DNA of 11,491 nt from Bacteroidota bacterium. GTDB lineage: Bacteria; Bacteroidota; Bacteroidia; Bacteroidales; Marinifilaceae. The stretch is from positions 1-11,491 of the forward strand of contig JAEXFF010000122.1 in NCBI GenBank assembly GCA_023400335.1, in the 5' to 3' direction. The notes under the pieces are model-generated. The model was given only the letters and a program-made list of their open reading frames with translations. It made no database searches and had not been told where the DNA came from. Every line of letters starts with the position of its first letter. The stretch's first letter is position 1. Positions 7,931-11,491 of the stretch are shown piece after piece. The translations under genes and the position numbers were made by a program.

Positions 7931-8971
7931 ATGAAAAAAGGAAATAAATACGGTACACACAGAGTGATTGAACCCAAAGGCGTATTACCTCAGCCGGCCA
8001 ATAAGTTGGACAACAACATGGATGAAATATACGACAATGAGATTTTAATTGACGTGCAGACTTTGAATATCGACTCAGCTAGTTTTACTCAGATTCATGA
8101 GCAAGCTAAAGGAGATAAGTCAAAAATTGCCGAGATTATGCTGGACATTGTTGCTAAGCAGGGAAAACATCGGAATCCTGTAACCGGTTCCGGTGGGATG
8201 TTGTTGGGAACAGTAGAGAAAATCGGAGATGCATTGGTTGGAAAAACCGATCTGAAAGTAGGGGATAAAATTGCAACTCTGGTGTCTCTTTCCTTGACTC
8301 CGTTGAGGATAGATAAAATCAAAGAAATCCGGGCAGATGTTGATCAGGTGGATATAGACGGGAAAGCAATTTTATTTGAAAGTGGTATATATGCAAAAAT
8401 TCCGGCAGATCTTCCGGAAAAATTAGCTTTATCTGCTTTAGACGTTGCAGGTGCTCCAGCCCAGACAGCTAAATTGGTGAAACCGGGAGATACCGTATTG
8501 ATTATTGGTGCTGGCGGTAAGTCGGGTATGTTGTGTTGTTATGAGGCTAAAAAACGGGCTGGCGTGACAGGTAAAGTAATTGGTTTGTGCCACAGTCAGA
8601 AGAGTACGGAGAGATTACAAAAGCTTGGTTTTTGCGATTATGTTTTCTCGGCAGATGCTACCCAACCTGTTGCTGTCATGGAAAAAATTGCGGAATTGAC
8701 AAATGGGGAAATGTGCGATATTACCATTAATAATGTAAATATTCCGGATACAGAGATGACCAGTATTTTGTGTACGAAAGATACGGGTTTGGTATATTTC
8801 TTCTCTATGGCAACCAGTTTCACCAAGGCTGCTTTAGGTGCTGAAGGAGTAGGCAGTGATGTTACGATGTTGATTGGAAACGGCTACACCCGTGGACATG
8901 CGGAGATCACTTTACAGGAATTGCGCGAAAGTGAAGAACTGCGTAAAATATTTACGGAGTTGTACGCTTAA
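7931..8971 (+). CDS. kdd: L-erythro-3,5-diaminohexanoate dehydrogenase
   Basis: A 346-residue NAD(P)-dependent oxidoreductase related to zinc-type alcohol dehydrogenases. It oxidises 3,5-diaminohexanoate to 3-keto-5-aminohexanoate with release of ammonia. The N-terminal part carries the family's GTHRVIEPKGVLPQPA segment (8-23). A GroES-like barrel with NPVTGSGGMLLGTVEKIG (82-99) follows, then a Rossmann domain with the dinucleotide loop TVLIIGAGGKSGM (188-200). It starts 54 bases after kce, behind a short A/T-rich spacer with no clear ribosome site. After the stop comes the unusual 267-base gap before kamA. Assignment rests on motif recall plus the cluster. Confidence 0.95.
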   Translation: MKKGNKYGTHRVIEPKGVLPQPANKLDNNMDEIYDNEILIDVQTLNIDSASFTQIHEQAKGDKSKIAEIMLDIVAKQGKHRNPVTGSGGMLLGTVEKIGDALVGKTDLKVGDKIATLVSLSLTPLRIDKIKEIRADVDQVDIDGKAILFESGIYAKIPADLPEKLALSALDVAGAPAQTAKLVKPGDTVLIIGAGGKSGMLCCYEAKKRAGVTGKVIGLCHSQKSTERLQKLGFCDYVFSADATQPVAVMEKIAELTNGEMCDITINNVNIPDTEMTSILCTKDTGLVYFFSMATSFTKAALGAEGVGSDVTMLIGNGYTRGHAEITLQELRESEELRKIFTELYA

Positions 8972-9064
8972 TAGGAGAATGGAGAAGTCTAAAGGCCCAG
9001 AACGGATGTCTGTTAAAGATCCTTACGAATGATTTGTAGCCTTTCGTGCCGGATTAATGTATAC

Positions 9065-9139
9065 TTGACGGCTCGTTGATTAATGAATTTTCAGTTCTGA
9101 CTGTATTTTTCAGTCAGCCGTTCGTCAACGAGGCGTTAA
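9065..9139 (+). repeat. Long inverted repeat enclosing a second hairpin
   Basis: The outer arms 9065-9079 and 9125-9139 pair over 15 positions with one G-G mismatch and one G-T wobble. The core CTCGTTGA/TCAACGAG is perfect over 8 bp. Inside, CTGACTG (9097-9103) pairs perfectly with CAGTCAG (9111-9117) across a 7-base loop. An alternative pairing, ACGGCT (9068-9073) with AGCCGT (9116-9121), would disrupt both. These pairings are read directly from the sequence; folding energies were not computed. Confidence 0.75.
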
Positions 9140-9148
9140 ACAATCTCC

Positions 9149-9175
9149 CAGGGGGAAATGTTGATCCCCTGTTTT
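9149..9175 (+). terminator. Terminator-like hairpin in the kamA leader
   Basis: CAGGGG (9149-9154) pairs with CCCCTG (9166-9171) around an 11-base loop (9 after a G-T closing pair) and is directly followed by TTTT. This is a short GC-rich stem with a minimal T run, as in attenuators. Part of its left arm can instead pair with GGGAG downstream (9181-9185), so formation may be conditional. Read-through is expected at least some of the time, because kamA follows in the same direction. Confidence 0.45.
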
Positions 9176-9238
9176 AAGGAGGGAGCTTTTCAGATAGCTG
9201 TTTGGGTCATTTGGGCTTTTTAACTAAAACAAAATTTT

Positions 9239-10489
9239 ATGGTAAGCAGACGAAAAGAGTTTTTTCCTGAAGTAACTGATGAGCAATGGAACGATTGGCA
9301 TTGGCAGGTAAAAAACCGTATTGAAACGCTGGAACAGTTAAAGAAGTATATATGCCTGACAAAAGAAGAGGAAGAAGGGGTAAGGGAATCATTAAAAACC
9401 CTGAGAATGGCAATTACTCCTTATTATCTGAGTTTGATCGATCCTGAGAATCCGCATTGTCCCATTCGGAAACAGTCGGTCCCTACAAAAGAAGAATTGC
9501 ATAAATCTCCGGCAGATTTGGTAGATCCTTTACATGAGGACGGGGATTCTCCTGTACCGGGTTTGACACACCGTTATCCGGACCGGGTATTGTTTTTAAT
9601 AACCGATCAGTGTGCCATGTATTGCAGGCATTGTACCCGTCGCCGTTTTGCCGGGCAGCATGATTGCAGTGCTCCTTCAGAACGAATTGATAAGGGAATT
9701 GAATATATCGCCTCTCATCCGGAAGTGAGGGATGTCTTATTGTCCGGCGGAGATGCACTGCTGGTGAGCGATGAAAAACTGGAAGATATTATTCGCCGGT
9801 TAAGGGCGATTCCGCATGTTGAGATCATCCGTATCGGAAGCCGTGCTCCCGTTGTATTGCCTCAGCGCATTACAGAAGGACTGGTGAATATGCTGAAAAA
9901 ATATCATCCGATTTGGTTGAACACTCACTTTAATCATCCGAATGAAATCACACCGGAGTCTTCGGCAGCTTGTGCCCGCTTGGCCGATGCCGGAATTCCT
10001 TTAGGAAATCAGTCTGTTTTGTTGAGGGGAGTTAATGATTGTACTCATGTGATGAAGAAACTGGTACAGCAGTTGGTACGGATACGGGTAAGGCCTTATT
10101 ATATCTATATCTGTGATTTATCTATGGGTATCGGGCATTTTCGTACCCCGGTTTCTAAAGGAATTGAAATTATAGAAAATTTGCGGGGGCATACGTCCGG
10201 ATATGCTGTTCCTACTTTTGTAGTAGATGCTCCGGGAGGAGGTGGAAAGATTCCGGTTATGCCGACTTATATGATTTCTCAAAGTCCGAACCGCGTTGTA
10301 TTGCGTAATTTTGAAGGAGTTGTGACCACTTATACGGAACCTTCGGATTATAAAGATGAATGTTACTGTGAAGAATGTGAGAAAGCGCGGAAGACCGAAG
10401 GAGTTGCTGAGCTGTTAAACGGCCGGAAATTATCGATAGAACCCAATGACCTGGATCGTAAAAACCGGAATTTATTGGCTAAAAGATAA
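9239..10489 (+). CDS. kamA: L-lysine 2,3-aminomutase
   Basis: A 416-residue radical-SAM, PLP-dependent enzyme that converts L-lysine to L-beta-lysine, the first step of the pathway. The [4Fe-4S] cluster cysteines are C125, C129 and C132 in CAMYCRHC. R134 follows the cluster motif. The PLP lysine is K337 in PGGGGK, and the substrate-binding aspartates are D293 and D330. The zinc cysteines C268, C375, C377 and C380 are all present. These positions agree with the numbering of the Clostridium subterminale enzyme, also 416 residues, so a true lysine 2,3-aminomutase is strongly supported over EpmB or glutamate/arginine relatives. The start lies after an A-rich stretch typical of Bacteroidetes. The cluster implies an oxygen-sensitive enzyme and an anaerobic host. 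Confidence 0.97.
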   Translation: MVSRRKEFFPEVTDEQWNDWHWQVKNRIETLEQLKKYICLTKEEEEGVRESLKTLRMAITPYYLSLIDPENPHCPIRKQSVPTKEELHKSPADLVDPLHEDGDSPVPGLTHRYPDRVLFLITDQCAMYCRHCTRRRFAGQHDCSAPSERIDKGIEYIASHPEVRDVLLSGGDALLVSDEKLEDIIRRLRAIPHVEIIRIGSRAPVVLPQRITEGLVNMLKKYHPIWLNTHFNHPNEITPESSAACARLADAGIPLGNQSVLLRGVNDCTHVMKKLVQQLVRIRVRPYYIYICDLSMGIGHFRTPVSKGIEIIENLRGHTSGYAVPTFVVDAPGGGGKIPVMPTYMISQSPNRVVLRNFEGVVTTYTEPSDYKDECYCEECEKARKTEGVAELLNGRKLSIEPNDLDRKNRNLLAKR

Positions 10490-10499
10490 AATGTTAGAA

Positions 10500-10540
10500 A
10501 GAGCTTCAAAGTTGTTTTGTCAGAAACAGCTTTGAGCTCT
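10500..10540 (+). terminator. Strong hairpin after kamA
   Basis: Bases 10500-10517 pair with 10524-10540 in a 17-bp stem with one bulged T (10506), one G-T wobble and a 6-base loop. It begins 11 bases after the kamA stop. The downstream sequence has only a broken T run (after GTGCCGGGA), so it is not a classic rho-independent terminator. It may be a partial terminator or a 3' end that protects the kamA message. Confidence 0.6.
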
Positions 10541-10627
10541 GTGCCGGGATTTGTTTTGCATCTGCCCTTTATTTGTATTTTAGTAACGTTTTATTTTAGA
10601 ACGGTTTTGTTTTTTATAGAAGAGATA

Positions 10628-11491
10628 TTGAAGTGTAAAAGTTTGTCTATCGTAGGTCTGGAAAAGAATACGGGGAAGACGGAATGCCTGAATTACATTT
10701 TAAGACAAATAAAAGATTCGGGAAAGACGATTGCACTCACTTCTATCGGTACAGATGGGGAAAGCCGGGATCAGGTATGTCAGACGCCTAAACCGGAAAT
10801 AGAGATCTTTGAAGGAATGTTATTTGTAACTTCTGAACGGTATTACCGGGAGAAACGGTTTCTGGCTGAGATTCTGGATATCGGTGAACGGCAGACGGCT
10901 TTGGGACGTTTGGTGACGGCCAAGGCTTTATGGTCGGGCAAGGTTTTGTTGTCAGGGCCTCCGGATACAGCCGGAATGAAACAAATGATAGACCGTCTGG
11001 AAAAGAAAGGGGTGGATCTGACCCTTGTGGACGGAGCTTTATCCCGGTTGAGTCACGGTTCACCGGCCGTATCCGAAGCGATCGTATTGGCTACGGGTGC
11101 GGCATTATCGGGAAATGTACGGGAATTGGTAAGGCGGACAAAATATGTGTATGATTTGATCTGTTTGGAAGAGGTCTGTCCTGAGTGGAATGATTTATTT
11201 CAGGGAATAAAAAAAGGAATCTGGGCCATAGACAGGTCCGGAAAAATTCATGATTTACAACTTCCTTCAGTATTTATGCTGGAAAAATACGAGGGAGATA
11301 TTTTCAGATATGGGCATACATTGTATGTTTCCGGAGCGGTAAGCGATAAGTTGCTTCAGTTTTTGCGTATGCAAAAGGAAGCGACGGAGCTGGTTATACA
11401 GGATTTTACCAGGATTTTTGCCTTACCGGAGACTTTTTATGCCTTTTTGAAAAAAGGCGGGAGAATAAAGGTTTTAAAGCGGAGCCGTTTA
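10628..11491 (+). CDS. kamB: KamB-like subunit of the lysine 5,6-aminomutase reactivase (partial)
   Basis: An open frame of 288 codons with no stop before the right edge; the C-terminus is missing. The best start is the TTG at 10628, because no in-frame ATG precedes the conserved sequence and AGAAGAG lies just upstream. The protein opens with KCKSLSIVGLEKNTGKTE, a P-loop (residues 10-18). It has five rather than four residues between the glycines of the canonical Walker A. A VDGALSRLSHGSP motif follows near residue 137. A P-loop protein directly after kamA fits KamB, which with the MutS-like ATPase KamC is thought to reactivate the cobalamin-dependent lysine 5,6-aminomutase KamDE. The name relies on operon position and motif recall; the nucleotide-binding fold is the part directly seen. 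Confidence 0.78.
   Translation, partial: MKCKSLSIVGLEKNTGKTECLNYILRQIKDSGKTIALTSIGTDGESRDQVCQTPKPEIEIFEGMLFVTSERYYREKRFLAEILDIGERQTALGRLVTAKALWSGKVLLSGPPDTAGMKQMIDRLEKKGVDLTLVDGALSRLSHGSPAVSEAIVLATGAALSGNVRELVRRTKYVYDLICLEEVCPEWNDLFQGIKKGIWAIDRSGKIHDLQLPSVFMLEKYEGDIFRYGHTLYVSGAVSDKLLQFLRMQKEATELVIQDFTRIFALPETFYAFLKKGGRIKVLKRSRL

Larger units (their letters stand above)
8972..9238 (+). promoter_or_regulatory. Structured leader or spacer upstream of kamA
   Basis: This gap is five to ten times longer than the other spacers in the 5' part of the operon and holds no credible protein gene. It contains a long-range stem (9065-9139), an inner hairpin (9097-9117), a pairing that competes with both (9068-9073 with 9116-9121), a GC-rich hairpin followed by four T (9149-9175), and the purine run AAGGAGGGAG (9176-9185), about 53 bases before the kamA ATG. 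CTCCC at 9145-9149 can pair with GGGAG at 9181-9185. I looked for a cobalamin-box sequence and lysine-riboswitch core motifs and did not recognise either. A cis-regulatory RNA, attenuator or small inserted element are all possible. Confidence 0.5.

Noticed and set aside
8979..9032. 17-codon frame after kdd (MEKSKGPERMSVKDPYE) that might be a leader peptide
   Set aside because: AGGAG lies only one base from the ATG, the three lysine codons are scattered rather than clustered, and I know no matching family. It could be chance.
8972..9238. Cobalamin or lysine riboswitch before kamA
   Set aside because: I saw neither a B12-box-like GCCACTG context nor the conserved lysine-riboswitch core; the stems present do not follow either layout as I know them.
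10491..10535. 14-codon frame starting right after kamA
   Set aside because: It lies inside the hairpin arms and has no ribosome site; the hairpin explains the sequence better.
10788..11063. Minus-strand 91-codon frame inside the kamB-like gene
   Set aside because: Shadow of a well-supported plus-strand P-loop gene, with no motif or start signal of its own.
1..11491. CRISPR array, tRNA, rRNA, insertion sequence or prophage signals
   Set aside because: None seen: no regularly spaced repeats, no transposase or integrase motifs, and no tRNA-like cloverleaf recognised by eye. A tRNA/Rfam scan was not possible.

Overview
The window reads as chromosome of an anaerobic, gut-type Bacteroidales bacterium. 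The grounds are a type III glutamine synthetase tail, a DUF3078 outer-membrane protein, a DUF4268 protein, a bacterial GH3-family protein, A-rich translation starts mostly without Shine-Dalgarno sequences, and promoter boxes of the Bacteroidetes TAnnTTTG type. The lysine-to-butyrate gene set would fit Odoribacter, Butyricimonas or Porphyromonas relatives. That placement is inference; no 16S or marker search was possible.

Left part (1-5.6 kb), housekeeping and accessory genes. The C-terminal end of glnN (plus strand) stops at 122 and is followed by a hairpin. It converges on a minus-strand three-gene unit read as rnhB (RNase HII), then a GH3-like adenylate-forming enzyme, then an RlmI-like methyltransferase. 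A 16-bp perfect palindrome at 3253-3268 places a TAnnTTTG box on each strand. It appears to serve rnhB leftward and a DUF4268 protein plus an EamA-family transporter rightward. The transporter converges on a minus-strand DUF3078 beta-barrel gene.

Right part (5.97 kb to the end), one plus-strand lysine fermentation cluster: atoD (CoA-transferase alpha subunit), kal, kce, kdd, kamA and the start of a kamB-like gene that runs off the window. In pathway order, KamA makes beta-lysine from lysine. KamDE (not in the window; needs cobalamin and probably the KamB/KamC reactivase) makes 3,5-diaminohexanoate, and Kdd oxidises that. Kce cleaves the product with acetyl-CoA to 3-aminobutyryl-CoA and acetoacetate. 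Kal removes ammonia to give crotonyl-CoA. After reduction to butyryl-CoA, the AtoDA transferase passes CoA to acetoacetate and releases butyrate. The CoA-transferase beta subunit, which carries the catalytic glutamate, is not next to atoD and is expected beyond the right edge with kamC, kamD and kamE.

The pathway itself is known. The least explained part is the 267-bp gap between kdd and kamA, which holds several strong and mutually exclusive inverted repeats and looks like a structured leader or small element. A 17-bp bulged hairpin follows kamA, so kamA is bracketed by RNA structure inside an otherwise tightly spaced operon.
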